In this document: one piece after another, positions 33,472 through 42,668 of the stretch
Layout of the letters: each line of letters starts with the position of its first letter
How positions within the stretch are numbered: the first letter of the stretch is position 1
Made by a program: the position numbers and the translations under genes
Source of the DNA: Vicinamibacterales bacterium
GTDB lineage: Bacteria; Acidobacteriota; Vicinamibacteria; Vicinamibacterales; UBA8438
Direction: 5' to 3'
DNA length: 64,000 nt
Assembly (NCBI GenBank): GCA_958296065.1
Contig: CATQHX010000076.1
Coordinates: 1-64,000 of the forward strand
The notes under the pieces: generated by a model
The model's database searches: none
What the model was told of the DNA's origin: nothing
Seen by the model: only the letters and a program-made list of their open reading frames with translations

Positions 33472-35370
33472 CTATTCTCCACCCACGCCGGCCTGGCGCG
33501 GAACGCGCGACGTGTCGGCGCCGGTCTTCTGCACGCGATACCCTTCCTGAATCAGGACGCTGTCGGTGATCGACCGTGCGTCGATGGGCAGCCCCGAGTA
33601 GTGCAGCACGCTCCTCAACCGGCGTACGAGATCCGGCTCGAGGTCCAGCTTCATCAGGCTGAGCATCTGACCGTCGCGGTTCTGCTCTATCACGTAGACC
33701 CGCTCGTGGCGCTCGATGAACGACGCCAGTGCGGGCCTGAACGGATAACCGCAGACCCGGTAGTACGACGTTTCCAGCTCGGCCTCGGCCTTGAGTTGAT
33801 CTCGGCTCTCCACGACCGCCCAGTGTGTCGTACCGTAGGCGATTATGCCGATCGACGCCTGTCGGTTGATCTCCACGACCGGAGCCGGCATCCAGTTCCT
33901 GGCGTTCTCGAACTTCCTCGCCAGGCGATCGACGTTGTTCTGGTAGTCGTCCGGCCGCTCGCTGTACTGCGCCCACTCGTTGTGACCCGAGCCGCGGCAA
34001 AAATAGGCCGGCATCTTGTCGCCCGGCACGCTGCGGTAGGGCACGCCGTCTCCGTCGACATCCCGATAGCGCCCGAACCGCCCGATCCGCTCGAGGGTCT
34101 CCTCGTCCAGAACCTTGCCACGGTCGAGCGGCTTCTCGGGATAGGGGAACGGATCGGACATCCAGGTGTTCATGCCCAGGTCCAGGTCGGTCATGACGAA
34201 GACCGGCGTCTGGAACCGCTCGGCCAGGTCGAAGGCCTCCACCGCCATCGAGTAGCACTCGCCGACCGACGATGGAAAGAGCATCAGGTGCCGCGTGTCG
34301 CCGTGCGACAGGAAGGCGGTGGATAGCACATCGCCCTGCGCGGTGCGCGTCGGAAGCCCGGTCGATGGACCTACCCGCTGCACGTCGAAGATCACCGCCG
34401 GCACCTCGCCGTAGTAGCCGAGACCGGCGAACTCGCCCATCAGCGAGACACCCGGGCCGGACGTCGAGGTCATCGCGCGCGCGCCGGCCCAACCGGCACC
34501 GACAGCCATGCCGAGCGCTGCGATCTCGTCCTCCGCCTGCACCACGGCGAATGTGGCCTTGCCCGTCCGCTCGTCGATGCGGTGCTTCTGGAGGTAGTCG
34601 ATGAGCGTCTCGCAGAGCGACGACGATGGCGTGATCGGGTACCATGCCACCACCGTCACCCCGGCCATCATCGCCCCTATGGCGGCTGCCGCGTTGCCCT
34701 CGATGAGGATCTTGCCGGCCGTCTCGTTCATCGGCGCGATCACGTACGGATCGCGCTTTTCGAAGTGCTGATCGGCGTAGGCGAAACCCACCTCGAGGGC
34801 CTGCTGGTTGAGCGCGACCGCCTTCGGCTTGCTCCCGAGCTGCTTCTGCAGGGCGTATTCCATCTGCTGGAGATCGATCTCCAGCAGCTTGGCCAGGACG
34901 CCGTCGTAGATCATGTTGCGGACGAGCCGACGCAGCTTGACGTCGGTGCAGACGCCCGCGATGAGCTTGTCGAACGGCACGGGATAGAAGACCAGGTCGT
35001 CGCGCACCGCATCCAGGGCCAGCCCTTCGTCGTACACGACCGCGGCCCCCGACTCCAGCGACAGCGCATCCTCGCGCGCGGTCTCCGGGTTCATCGCCAC
35101 GAGGAAGTCGATTTCCTTCTTGCGGGCGATGTAGCCGTCCTTGTTGGCGCGAATCGTGAACCATGTGGGCAGGCCGGCGATGTTCGACGGAAACAGGTTC
35201 TTGCCGGAGACCGGGACGCCCATGCGGAAGATGGAACGCAAGAGCACCAGGTTGGCGGTTTGGCTGCCCGAGCCGTTGACCGTGGCCACCTGAATGCTGA
35301 AATCGTTGACGACCCGCCCGGTACCGTGAACGACGGGAGCTTCTTGAACCGCGACTTCAGCAGGCGCCAT
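33472..35370 (-). CDS. korA: 2-oxoacid:ferredoxin oxidoreductase, fused gamma-alpha subunit
   Basis: 632 residues. The N-terminal ~210 residues are the gamma domain (FSIQVATVNGSGSQTANLVLLRSIFRMG), fused to the alpha pyrimidine-binding domain (GNAAAAIGAMMAGVTVVAWYPITPSSSLCETL, EDEIAALGMAVGAGWAGARAMTSTSGPGVSLM). The C-terminal part holds the YGTTHWAVVESRDQL and EQNRDGQML segments. This gamma-alpha order is that of KorA-type enzymes. GAGG precedes ATG 35370. It is separated from sucD by 171 bases, in which a separate promoter could lie, although no clear one was seen. Confidence 0.92.
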   Translation of the reverse strand: MAPAEVAVQEAPVVHGTGRVVNDFSIQVATVNGSGSQTANLVLLRSIFRMGVPVSGKNLFPSNIAGLPTWFTIRANKDGYIARKKEIDFLVAMNPETAREDALSLESGAAVVYDEGLALDAVRDDLVFYPVPFDKLIAGVCTDVKLRRLVRNMIYDGVLAKLLEIDLQQMEYALQKQLGSKPKAVALNQQALEVGFAYADQHFEKRDPYVIAPMNETAGKILIEGNAAAAIGAMMAGVTVVAWYPITPSSSLCETLIDYLQKHRIDERTGKATFAVVQAEDEIAALGMAVGAGWAGARAMTSTSGPGVSLMGEFAGLGYYGEVPAVIFDVQRVGPSTGLPTRTAQGDVLSTAFLSHGDTRHLMLFPSSVGECYSMAVEAFDLAERFQTPVFVMTDLDLGMNTWMSDPFPYPEKPLDRGKVLDEETLERIGRFGRYRDVDGDGVPYRSVPGDKMPAYFCRGSGHNEWAQYSERPDDYQNNVDRLARKFENARNWMPAPVVEINRQASIGIIAYGTTHWAVVESRDQLKAEAELETSYYRVCGYPFRPALASFIERHERVYVIEQNRDGQMLSLMKLDLEPDLVRRLRSVLHYSGLPIDARSITDSVLIQEGYRVQKTGADTSRVPRQAGVGGE

Positions 35371-35541
35371 GCATCCTCAGCTCTGGAGAGCGGCAGCGGC
35401 TTGTCCAAGCACTGCCCTGTTCCTCGTTAGTTCAACCCCGAATACTAACACGACGGACCTGGCCCGCCCCATCACCACCACCGCCGTCTTGTCGGCCCCT
35501 CGGCGCATGTGGAACCGAATCGCTTCCGGTCAGTCCGCGAC

Positions 35542-36414
35542 TCAGGCGCCTAGCCGGCGGGCCATCGCAGCACCGATGTCCGCGGGGCTGTCCACCACGG
35601 TCACGCCGGCCGCATCGAGCGCCGCCTGCTTCTGGGCAGCCGTTCCGGCGCCTCCGGCAATGATGGCGCCGGCGTGCCCCATGCGCCGCCCGGGCGGCGC
35701 GGTCTGCCCGGCAATGAACCCGACGACCGGCTTGCGGAAGCCGTCGGCGATGAACCGGGCGGCATCTTCCTCGGCCGAACCGCCGATCTCGCCGATGAGC
35801 ACAACGGCCTCCGTCGCGTCGTCCACGGCAAAGAGCCGCAACGCGTCGACGAAGGTAGTCCCGACAAGTGGATCCCCGCCGATACCGATGCAAGTGGTCT
35901 GACCGAGCCCAAGCCGGGTCAGTTGGTGCATCGCCTCGTAGGTGAGCGTGCCGCTCCTCGAAACGACGCCCACGCTCCCCCGACTGCCTATGTGCCCCGG
36001 AATGATGCCCGCCTTCGCCTTGCCGGCGGACAGCACGCCGGGACAGTTCGGCCCGACGAGACGTGTCCGGCGACCGTTCAGAAACGCAATGACCGGCAGC
36101 ATGTCCCGCGTCGGGATGCCTTCGGTGATGCAGACCACCACGTCGAGGCCGGCGTCCGCGGCTTCCAGGATGGCGTCGGCCGCCGCGGGCGGCGGGACAA
36201 AGATGACCGATGCGTTTGCACCCGTGAGGGCAACGGCCTCTCTCACGGTGTCGAAGATCGGCCACCCCGCGTGCGTCGTCCCCCCCTTGCCCGGGCTGAC
36301 GCCCCCGACCACGGTGGTGCCGTAGCTCGCCGCCTGCTGCGCGTGAAACGTACCCTCCCGGCCGGTAAGCCCCTGCACCAGCAGGCGGGTCCGCTCGTCG
36401 ATCAGCACTGCCAT
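35542..36414 (-). CDS. sucD: Succinyl-CoA ligase, alpha subunit
   Basis: 290 residues. The CoA-binding fold has VQGLTGREGTFHAQQ, GGVSPGKGGTTHAGWPIFDTV and GPNCPGVLSAGKAKAGIIPG. The ligase domain has GRRMGHAGAIIAGG with the phosphohistidine His247. It converts succinyl-CoA to succinate with substrate-level phosphorylation, with SucC. ATG 36414 gives the standard MAVLID start. It is 123 bases downstream of sucC, a gap that includes a fragment related to the hairpin repeats. Confidence 0.96.
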   Translation of the reverse strand: MAVLIDERTRLLVQGLTGREGTFHAQQAASYGTTVVGGVSPGKGGTTHAGWPIFDTVREAVALTGANASVIFVPPPAAADAILEAADAGLDVVVCITEGIPTRDMLPVIAFLNGRRTRLVGPNCPGVLSAGKAKAGIIPGHIGSRGSVGVVSRSGTLTYEAMHQLTRLGLGQTTCIGIGGDPLVGTTFVDALRLFAVDDATEAVVLIGEIGGSAEEDAARFIADGFRKPVVGFIAGQTAPPGRRMGHAGAIIAGGAGTAAQKQAALDAAGVTVVDSPADIGAAMARRLGA

Positions 36415-36505
36415 GGTTCCGCTCCGGCGCCTAGCGCCCCGCAACGCCTCGCCAACTCGGCGTTGCGGCCCATCCCCCCCCGCTCCATGACCTTGCGCCT
36501 CAGCA

Positions 36506-36540
36506 CTTCGCTGCGCTGCGTCCTGCGGCGCAAGCTCCTA
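36506..36540 (+). repeat. Degenerate relative of the hairpin repeat between sucC and sucD
   Basis: The segment CTGCGGCGCAAGCTCC near 36524-36538 matches a second repeat variant at 42470-42486 (GGCGGCGCAAGCTCC) and the right arm of the main repeat. It abuts the sucC stop codon. The resemblance is partial. Confidence 0.4.
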
Positions 36541-37698
36541 TACGCCGGCGAGCGCCACGACGCGCTCCGCCGCCTCGCTCATCGTGTCGGCGGTGGTGAA
36601 GTTCAAGCCGCTCTCGCTCAGCATCTTCTTGCCCGTGTCTACGTTGGTCCCCTCCATGCGGATGACCACCGGAAGCTGAACATCCAGCTCGCGAACCGCG
36701 GCGATGACGCCCTCCGCCAGCACGTCGCAACGCAGGATGCCGCCGAAGATATTGATGAGCACCGCCGTGACGTTGGGGTCCGCCATGAGGATCCGGAACG
36801 CGTTCCGGATCTGGTCGGCGTTCGCGCCGCCGCCGACGTCCAGGAAATTCGCCGGTTCCCCACCCGCCAGGTGAATGATGTCCATCGTGGCCATCGCCAG
36901 ACCCGCGCCGTTGACCATGCACCCGATACGTCCGTCGAGCCGGACATAGCTCAAGGAGTGCTTCGACGCTTCGACCTCCAGTGCTTCTTCCTCCGCTATA
37001 TCGCGCAGCTCCCTCAGCTCGGGATGCCGAAACAGGGCGTTGTCGTCGAGGTTCACCTTGGCGTCGAGTGCCAGCACGTCTCCCGCGTCCGTCACCACCA
37101 GCGGGTTGATCTCCAACAACGAAGCGTCGAGGTCCCGAAACGCGGTCGCCGCGGCCAGCATCACCGCAGCCGCCCGCCCCGCGACGGGCCGCTCCAGACC
37201 GAGACCGTACGCCAGCCGGCGGGCCTGGAACGACCGCAGCCCCGCCACCGGATCCAACGCCTCCTTGAGGAGGAGCTCCGGCGTTTCGGCCGCCACCTGT
37301 TCGATATCCATGCCGCCGGCCCGACTTGCCATCAGCACCGGACATGCCAGCGCCCGGTCGATAACGATTCCGACGTACAGCTCCCGATCGAGGTCGAGCG
37401 CTTCCTCGATCAGCAGCCGCCCTACCTTCCGCCCGGCCGGGCCGGTCTGTGCCGTGACGAGGGTCATGCCGAGCATCGCCTCTGCGGTGCGCTCGGCCTC
37501 GGCCGCGTCGGACACCACCTTGACGCCGCCCCCCTTGCCGCGACCACCGGCGTGGATCTGGGCCTTCAGGACGACGCGGCCGCCAAGTCGCTCGGCGACG
37601 GCACGAGCATCTGGCGCCGTGAGCGCCGGCTCGCCGCGTGGGACGGGCACACCTGCGTTCGCCAGCAGGTTCTTGGCCTGGTATTCGTGGATCTTCAC
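36538..37698 (-). CDS. sucC: Succinyl-CoA ligase, beta subunit
   Basis: 386 residues with an ATP-grasp fold. It has MKIHEYQAKNLLANAGVPVPRG at the start, KAQIHAGGRGKGGGVKVV, the EEALDLDRELYVGIVIDR segment, EINPLVVTDAGDVLALDAKVNLDDNALFRHPEL and the C-terminal GGGANADQIRNAFRILMADPNVTAVLINIFGGI. GKGGGVK and related positions are typical of the nucleotide-binding site; ADP versus GDP preference cannot be read directly. It lies 54 bases downstream of mdh in the same transcription direction. Confidence 0.96.
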   Translation of the reverse strand: MKIHEYQAKNLLANAGVPVPRGEPALTAPDARAVAERLGGRVVLKAQIHAGGRGKGGGVKVVSDAAEAERTAEAMLGMTLVTAQTGPAGRKVGRLLIEEALDLDRELYVGIVIDRALACPVLMASRAGGMDIEQVAAETPELLLKEALDPVAGLRSFQARRLAYGLGLERPVAGRAAAVMLAAATAFRDLDASLLEINPLVVTDAGDVLALDAKVNLDDNALFRHPELRELRDIAEEEALEVEASKHSLSYVRLDGRIGCMVNGAGLAMATMDIIHLAGGEPANFLDVGGGANADQIRNAFRILMADPNVTAVLINIFGGILRCDVLAEGVIAAVRELDVQLPVVIRMEGTNVDTGKKMLSESGLNFTTADTMSEAAERVVALAGV

Positions 37699-37752
37699 TA
37701 GCGTCGGCAGGGTGTGGTCCAGCGTCGTCTGCGTCAGCGCCGCACCGGACTC

Positions 37753-38682
37753 CTAGTACACATGTATGACCTGGACGAGCTCCTGCACGGCGGCTGCCGA
37801 CTTCTTCAGCGCCGCGTTCTCATCGGCGGTCAGCTCGATCTGGATGATCTGCTCCAGACCGTTCGCCCCCAGCTTGCACGGCACGCCCACGAAGAGCCCG
37901 TGAATGCCGTACTCACCCTCGAGGAAGACCGAGCACGGCAGGATCTTCTTCTTGTCCTTGAGCACCGCCTCGACCATCTCCACCACCGCCGAACCGGGGG
38001 CGTAATAGGCGCTGCCGGTACCGAGCAGCTTCACGATCTCGGCTCCGCCGTGCGCCGTGCGCTGTACGATGGCGTCGACCGTCTCCTTGTCGAGCAGTTC
38101 CGTCACCGGAATACCGGCGACGGTGGAGTACCGCGGCAGGGGCACCATCGTGTCGCCGTGCCCACCCAGCACGAACGCGTGCGTGTTCTCCACGGATACA
38201 TCGAGCTCCTGCGCGATGAAGGCACGCATGCGCGCCGAATCGAGCACCCCGGCCATTCCGATCACCCTCTCGCGCGGCAGTCCGCTCCTCCGGTACACCA
38301 CCTGCGCCATCGCGTCGAGGGGATTGGTGACAGGCATGATGATGCAGTCCGGAGAGTGCTTCATCACCTCTTCGGTCACGCTCGTAATGATCGCGCAGTT
38401 CTTCGCCAGCAGGTCGTCGCGGCTCATGCCCGGCTTGCGCGCGAGTCCCGCCGTGATCACGACGATGTCCGACCCGGCCGTATCGGCGTAGTCGTTCGTC
38501 CCGAGCACGCGGGCGTCCGAGCCTTCGACAGGACACGCCTCAAGCATGTCGAGTCCCTTGCCCTGGGGCACCCCCTCGAGGATGTCGAGGATGACCACGT
38601 CGGCGAGCTCCTTGTCCGCGATGCTGCGCGCCGCGGTGGCGCCGACGTTACCCGAACCGATGACCGAAACCTTGCGATTCAT
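37753..38682 (-). CDS. mdh: Malate dehydrogenase (LDH-like type)
   Basis: 309 residues. NAD-binding VIGSGNVGATAARSIADKELADVVILDI opens the protein; the substrate loop ITAGLARKPGMSRDDLLAKN holds the double-Arg region that marks malate rather than lactate specificity; NPLDAMAQVVYRRSGLPRERVIGMAGVLDSARMR and LGGHGDTMVPL with the catalytic His follow. It interconverts malate and oxaloacetate. It lies 22 bases downstream of icd. The bacterial LDH-like clade, not the proteobacterial eukaryotic-like clade, is indicated by length and motif style. Confidence 0.96.
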   Translation of the reverse strand: MNRKVSVIGSGNVGATAARSIADKELADVVILDILEGVPQGKGLDMLEACPVEGSDARVLGTNDYADTAGSDIVVITAGLARKPGMSRDDLLAKNCAIITSVTEEVMKHSPDCIIMPVTNPLDAMAQVVYRRSGLPRERVIGMAGVLDSARMRAFIAQELDVSVENTHAFVLGGHGDTMVPLPRYSTVAGIPVTELLDKETVDAIVQRTAHGGAEIVKLLGTGSAYYAPGSAVVEMVEAVLKDKKKILPCSVFLEGEYGIHGLFVGVPCKLGANGLEQIIQIELTADENAALKKSAAAVQELVQVIHVY

Positions 38683-38704
38683 GCTGATCCTGCTCCAACT
38701 CTGT

Positions 38705-39931
38705 CTACATGTTCGCGATGACGGCGTCCGCGAACTCCGAAGTCTTCAGCTTGGTGGCGCCCTCCATGAGACGCTCCAGATCGTACGTCACCGTCTTCTG
38801 CTGAATGGTCCGCTCGATGCCTTCCTCGATGCTCGCCGCAACCTCGCGCCATCCCATGTAGCGAAACATCATGGCGCCCGACAGGATGACCGAGCTGGGG
38901 TTGATGACGTCCTTGTCGGCGTACTTCGGCGCAGTACCGTGGGTCGCCTCGAAGAACCCGACATCGTCGCCGATGTTGGCACCGGGCGCCAGCCCGAGTC
39001 CTCCCACCTGTGCCGCACAGGCATCCGACAGGTAGTCGCCGTTGAGGTTTGTCGTGGCGATGACGTCGTACTCGGCCGTCCGCGTCAGGATCTGCTGCAG
39101 CATGCTGTCGGCGATGCGGTCCTTCATCACGATCCGTCCGTTCGGCTCGCCGTCCCACTCGCCGATGGTGCGGTCGCCGAACTCATCCTTCGCCAGCTCG
39201 TAGCCCCAGTCTCGGAACGCCCCCTCGGTGAACTTCATGATGTTCCCCTTGTGGACGAGCGTCACGCTCTTGCGACCGTTGTCAATGGCGTACTGAACCG
39301 CCATGCGAACCAGCCGCTTGCTGCCCGTGATCGAGATCGGCTTGATGCCGATGCCGGAATCGCGCCGGATCTGCTTGCCGAAGGATGTCGACAGGTAGTC
39401 GAGGAGCTGCGCGGCCTGCGCAGACCCCTGCTCCCACTCGATGCCCGCGTAAACATCCTCGGTGTTCTCCCGGAAGATGACGACGTCCATCTGCTCCGGA
39501 CGGCGCACCGGCGAGGGGGTGCCGGCGAAGTACCGGACCGGCCGCACGCACGCGTACAGGTCGAGCAGTTGCCGGATCGACACGTTCAGGCTGCGGATGC
39601 CGCCGCCGACGGGAGTGGTGAGCGGACCCTTGATCGCGACCTTGTAGGCCCGCGCCGCTTCGAGGGTATCCGCCGGGAGCCACTCCCCGGTCTGGTCCTT
39701 CGCCTTTTCGCCGGCCAGAACCTCGAACCAGACGACGCGCTTCCGGTCGCCGAACGCCTTGCGCACCGCGGCGTCGAAAACGTGCACCGACGCGCGCCAG
39801 ATGTCGCGGCCGATACCGTCGCCCTCGATGAACGGAATGATGGGATCGTCGGGTACGACGAGCGCGCCGTCGCTCCCGCGTGTGATGGCCGTACCTGCGG
39901 TGGGAGGAACGAGATTCGTGAATTCGGGCAT
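38705..39931 (-). CDS. icd: NADP-type isocitrate dehydrogenase
   Basis: 408 residues, similar to E. coli Icd. IIPFIEGDGIGRDIW, the substrate-Ser loop GGGIRSLNVSIRQLLDLYACVRPVRYF, ENTEDVYAGIEW, KRLVRMAVQYAI, VHKGNIMKFTEGAF and NLNGDYLSDACAAQVGGLGLAPGANIGD are all present. It oxidises isocitrate to 2-oxoglutarate and CO2. It is the first gene of the eight-gene run icd-mdh-sucC-sucD-korA-korB-ndk-DUF2905. Upstream, 285 bases separate it from the divergent serA and must hold both promoters. Confidence 0.96.
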   Translation of the reverse strand: MPEFTNLVPPTAGTAITRGSDGALVVPDDPIIPFIEGDGIGRDIWRASVHVFDAAVRKAFGDRKRVVWFEVLAGEKAKDQTGEWLPADTLEAARAYKVAIKGPLTTPVGGGIRSLNVSIRQLLDLYACVRPVRYFAGTPSPVRRPEQMDVVIFRENTEDVYAGIEWEQGSAQAAQLLDYLSTSFGKQIRRDSGIGIKPISITGSKRLVRMAVQYAIDNGRKSVTLVHKGNIMKFTEGAFRDWGYELAKDEFGDRTIGEWDGEPNGRIVMKDRIADSMLQQILTRTAEYDVIATTNLNGDYLSDACAAQVGGLGLAPGANIGDDVGFFEATHGTAPKYADKDVINPSSVILSGAMMFRYMGWREVAASIEEGIERTIQQKTVTYDLERLMEGATKLKTSEFADAVIANM

Positions 39932-40170
39932 GATGCGCAGTCCTGGCCGCTGGCCACGGGACCTGCCCGTGGGAAGACGGCTCGGGGCCTTCAGGTCATT
40001 TCCCTGGGGGCCGTTACAGAATCAACAGAAACCGTGGAAACCTTGTGGAAGAAATCCGTCATCGGGCGAGGGCGACCCGCGTCCTCCGGTCCGTTGCAGC
40101 GACTTGCACCATCCTGGTGCGGATGCCCTCCCCCGCGGCGCTCGACGCACGCCGCGCTGTTGGAGGCCAT

Positions 40171-40176
40171 TATACT
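40171..40176 (+). promoter_or_regulatory. Candidate -10 box for serA
   Basis: TATACT lies 41 bases upstream of the serA ATG in the divergent icd-serA gap. No matching -35 was found. Confidence 0.35.
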
Positions 40177-40216
40177 GTAAGGTTGTCGCGCAGCCTGTCT
40201 CACCCTCGCCAGACTC

Positions 40217-41824
40217 ATGAAAATCGTTATCCCAGATCCGCTCCCGGCGGCCGCCGTGTCGCTCCTCGAAGCCGAAGGATGGACGGTCGATACGCGCACC
40301 GGCCGATCCCCCGCTGAGCTGCGCGGCGACCTGACCGACGCCGACGCCCTCATCATACGGAGCGCCACGGCGGTCACGGCCGAGCTGCTCGCCGCGGCGC
40401 CCCGCCTCCGGGTGGTCGCGCGTGCCGGCGCCGGCGTGGACAACGTCGACATTGCGGCCGCCAGCGAACGGGGCATCGTCGTCCTCAACGCACCCGGCGC
40501 GAACAGCGTCAGCGTCGCGGAGCACGTTTTTGCCCTGATGCTCGCCTCGGCCCGCTCCGTCGCCCTCGCCGACGCACAGATGAAGGCAGGCCGCTGGTGC
40601 AAGAAGACCCTGCGTGGCGCCGAGCTGCGGGGCAAGACGCTCGGCGTGGTCGGTTTGGGCCGAATCGGGCGTGAGGTCGTTCGTCGGGCGCTCGCCTTCG
40701 ACATGGTGGTCGTCGCTCACGATCCCTTTATCGCCACTCAGATGGCGGACGACCTCGGCATCGAGCTGGTCGCGTTGGATGCTCTGGTCGAACGGGTGGA
40801 CTTCATCACCCTGCACCTCCCGTCGACCGCGGCGACCCGCGGACTCCTGAACCGCGAGCTGTTGTCGCGGTGCCGTAACGGCGTACGCATCATCAATACC
40901 GCCCGGGGCGACCTGCTGGACGAGGCGGCTCTCGTGGACGCGATCGACGCGGGGCGGGTAGCCGGCGCCGCACTCGACGTGTTCCGCCAGGAGCCACCGC
41001 CCGATACGGTCCTGACCGGGCTGCCGCAGGTCGTCGCGACGCCGCACATCGCCGGCGCGACCGCCGAGGCCCAGCACCTTGTCAGCCTGGAAGCGGCCAC
41101 CGGCGTTCGTGAGTATCTCCAGTCGGGATTTGCCCGCAACGCCGTCAACTATCCCTCGATCGCCCCAGACCAGCTCAGAATACTGCGCCCTTACCTCGTC
41201 CTGGCGGAACGCCTGGGCAGTCTGCTCGGGCAGCTTGCGCAGAGTCCGATCGTCGGCCTCGGCCTCCGCTATTACGGCGGGCTCGCCGACGAACCGCACG
41301 AGATGCTCGCCAGCGCCACCCTCGTCGGTCTCTTCGAACAGGTGCTGTCGCAGTCGGTCACCCTCGTCAATGCCCGCGCCGCGGCCGAGCAGCGCGGCCT
41401 GGAGATCGTCGAGTCGCGCAGCTCTCGCCCGCGAAATTTCACCAGCCTGGTGTCCCTGAAGCTGCACACGAGCGCTGGTGAGCTGTGGGCCGAGGGTGCA
41501 CTGTTCGAGCCGGAACAACCCCGGCTGGTAAGGCTGGACGGCGTCGAGGTCGAGGTCCCGCTCGCGGGCACGCTGATCGTGATCCGCAACCGCGACCAGC
41601 CGGGGGTGATCGGGGAGGTCGGCTCCGTCCTGGGTCGCCACGGCATCAACATCGCCACATTCGCACTCGGGCGCGGAACCGGCGGGGCGGTTGGCGTGGT
41701 ACGCGTCGGACCGCTCGATCCCGACGCGGCGACCGACCAGCCCGAGCCCGAGGTATCCCACCAGGTACTGGAGGAGATTCGCGGGATTGCGGCGGTCGAG
41801 TCGGCCGGGCTGGTCAGGCTCTGA
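40217..41824 (+). CDS. serA: D-3-phosphoglycerate dehydrogenase (long, ACT-domain form)
   Basis: 535 residues. First step of serine synthesis from 3-phosphoglycerate. The substrate domain and Rossmann domain (GKTLGVVGLGRIGREVVRRA) are followed by NTARGDLLDEAALVDAI, the catalytic ATPHIAGATAEAQ His, an intervening allosteric-substrate-binding domain (~320-450) and a C-terminal ACT domain (GTLIVIRNRDQPGVIGEVGSVLGRHGINIA), which often senses serine. The order matches Mycobacterium-type (type I) enzymes. It is transcribed alone. Confidence 0.96.
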   Translation: MKIVIPDPLPAAAVSLLEAEGWTVDTRTGRSPAELRGDLTDADALIIRSATAVTAELLAAAPRLRVVARAGAGVDNVDIAAASERGIVVLNAPGANSVSVAEHVFALMLASARSVALADAQMKAGRWCKKTLRGAELRGKTLGVVGLGRIGREVVRRALAFDMVVVAHDPFIATQMADDLGIELVALDALVERVDFITLHLPSTAATRGLLNRELLSRCRNGVRIINTARGDLLDEAALVDAIDAGRVAGAALDVFRQEPPPDTVLTGLPQVVATPHIAGATAEAQHLVSLEAATGVREYLQSGFARNAVNYPSIAPDQLRILRPYLVLAERLGSLLGQLAQSPIVGLGLRYYGGLADEPHEMLASATLVGLFEQVLSQSVTLVNARAAAEQRGLEIVESRSSRPRNFTSLVSLKLHTSAGELWAEGALFEPEQPRLVRLDGVEVEVPLAGTLIVIRNRDQPGVIGEVGSVLGRHGINIATFALGRGTGGAVGVVRVGPLDPDAATDQPEPEVSHQVLEEIRGIAAVESAGLVRL

Positions 41825-41845
41825 CGTTCCCGCCGGCCCCGACGT

Positions 41846-42418
41846 CTACCGCGGGAGGGTCAGCCGATACCGCGTTCCGCCACCGTCGACCAGCGTCACG
41901 CTCGATGGATCGACCGCGTCGACCAGGTATCCGCCGGAAACGTTGTCTCCGACGCCAACCAGCCGCACACCGCCGTCCGGCGCAATCAGTATGCCGGTCC
42001 GCTCGGAGCCTTCCTCCCGATTGCTTGCGACCCCGATCAGGTCGAGTTCCGGCCCGGCCCGTCGCGGCGGCCTGGCGAGGGTCCGCCGACTCACAGGCTC
42101 CCGGGAAGCGTCGGGTGCGGTCGCACGGAGCGGTGGCGGCGCCGGAGCGAGCGAAAACGGGTTTCTGGCTCCCACCCGGAGCGCCGGTGCGTCCGCGACC
42201 CGCGATCGCAAACGCTCGAGATCGGCGGCCAGGTCGGCGGCGACCGTCGATCCCGGCTCTCTCGGTTGCGGGGGGGAAACGACCGGAACGGTGGGCGTGG
42301 AGACGGGAACGCCCTGGCCGGGGGTGGTGGTCGCCGCCGCGAGCCACGCCGCCAGCAGTGCGCCCCCGCCGGCTGCCAGCGCGACGCGCAATGGAGAAAT
42401 GGACATCCTGCCGCTCAT
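41846..42418 (-). CDS. PilP/GspC-like periplasmic protein
   Basis: 190 residues. A single N-terminal hydrophobic helix (VALAAGGGALLAAWLAAA) is followed by a Pro/Thr-rich linker, a FxLAPAPPP region similar to the NPF stretch of PilP and GspC (RNPFSLAPAP), and a C-terminal beta domain (LDLIGVASNREEGSERTGILIAPDGGVRLVGVGDNVSGGYLVDAVDPSSVTLV) like the homology region of GspC and PilP. It likely links an inner-membrane platform to a secretin. It stands alone, 16 kb from pilMNOPQ. ATG 42418 or 42406 could be the start; neither has a strong ribosome site. Confidence 0.6.
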   Translation of the reverse strand: MSGRMSISPLRVALAAGGGALLAAWLAAATTTPGQGVPVSTPTVPVVSPPQPREPGSTVAADLAADLERLRSRVADAPALRVGARNPFSLAPAPPPLRATAPDASREPVSRRTLARPPRRAGPELDLIGVASNREEGSERTGILIAPDGGVRLVGVGDNVSGGYLVDAVDPSSVTLVDGGGTRYRLTLPR

Positions 42419-42440
42419 CGAGTCCGGCGCCGCCAAACCC

Positions 42441-42488
42441 CGTCGCAAGGCTCCGTGTTCCGTTGCGTTTCGGCGGCGCAAGCTCCCG
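42441..42488 (+). repeat. Variant hairpin-repeat unit, upstream of copy 5
   Basis: CGTCGCAAGGCTCCGTGTTCC and GGCGGCGCAAGCTCC share the GGCTCCGTGTTCCG start with the copy at 42498 but have a different second half, similar to the fragment after sucC. It may represent a second subtype arranged in tandem. Confidence 0.45.
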
Positions 42489-42497
42489 GCCCGGGAA

Positions 42498-42573
42498 TCG
42501 TCGCCTGACGGCTCCGTGTCCCGTCCCAAACGACCCTTTCAGAGTCTACGCCGTTTTCTTGCGCGGACTCCTC
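42498..42573 (+). repeat. Intergenic hairpin repeat, copy 5
   Basis: GACGGCTCCGTGTCCCGTCCCAAA is followed by AGAGTCTACGCCG / GCGCGGACTCCT (42541-42572). It sits between the divergent PilP/GspC-like gene and kdsB. The stem is less perfect than copies 2 and 3. Confidence 0.65.
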
Positions 42574-42636
42574 GCGCAATGCGGTAGCGGCGCTGCGTCG
42601 CGGGGCACGACCGAAACGCATTGCCGCCCGCCGTGG

Positions 42637-42642
42637 TAACAT
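42637..42642 (+). promoter_or_regulatory. Candidate -10 box for kdsB
   Basis: TAACAT ends five bases before an in-frame GTG at 42648. If that GTG is the true start, the mRNA would be leaderless; the ATG at 42669 would have a short leader without a ribosome site. Confidence 0.3.
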
Positions 42643-42668
42643 TCGCTGTGCACCCTGCCGTGCAAGTC

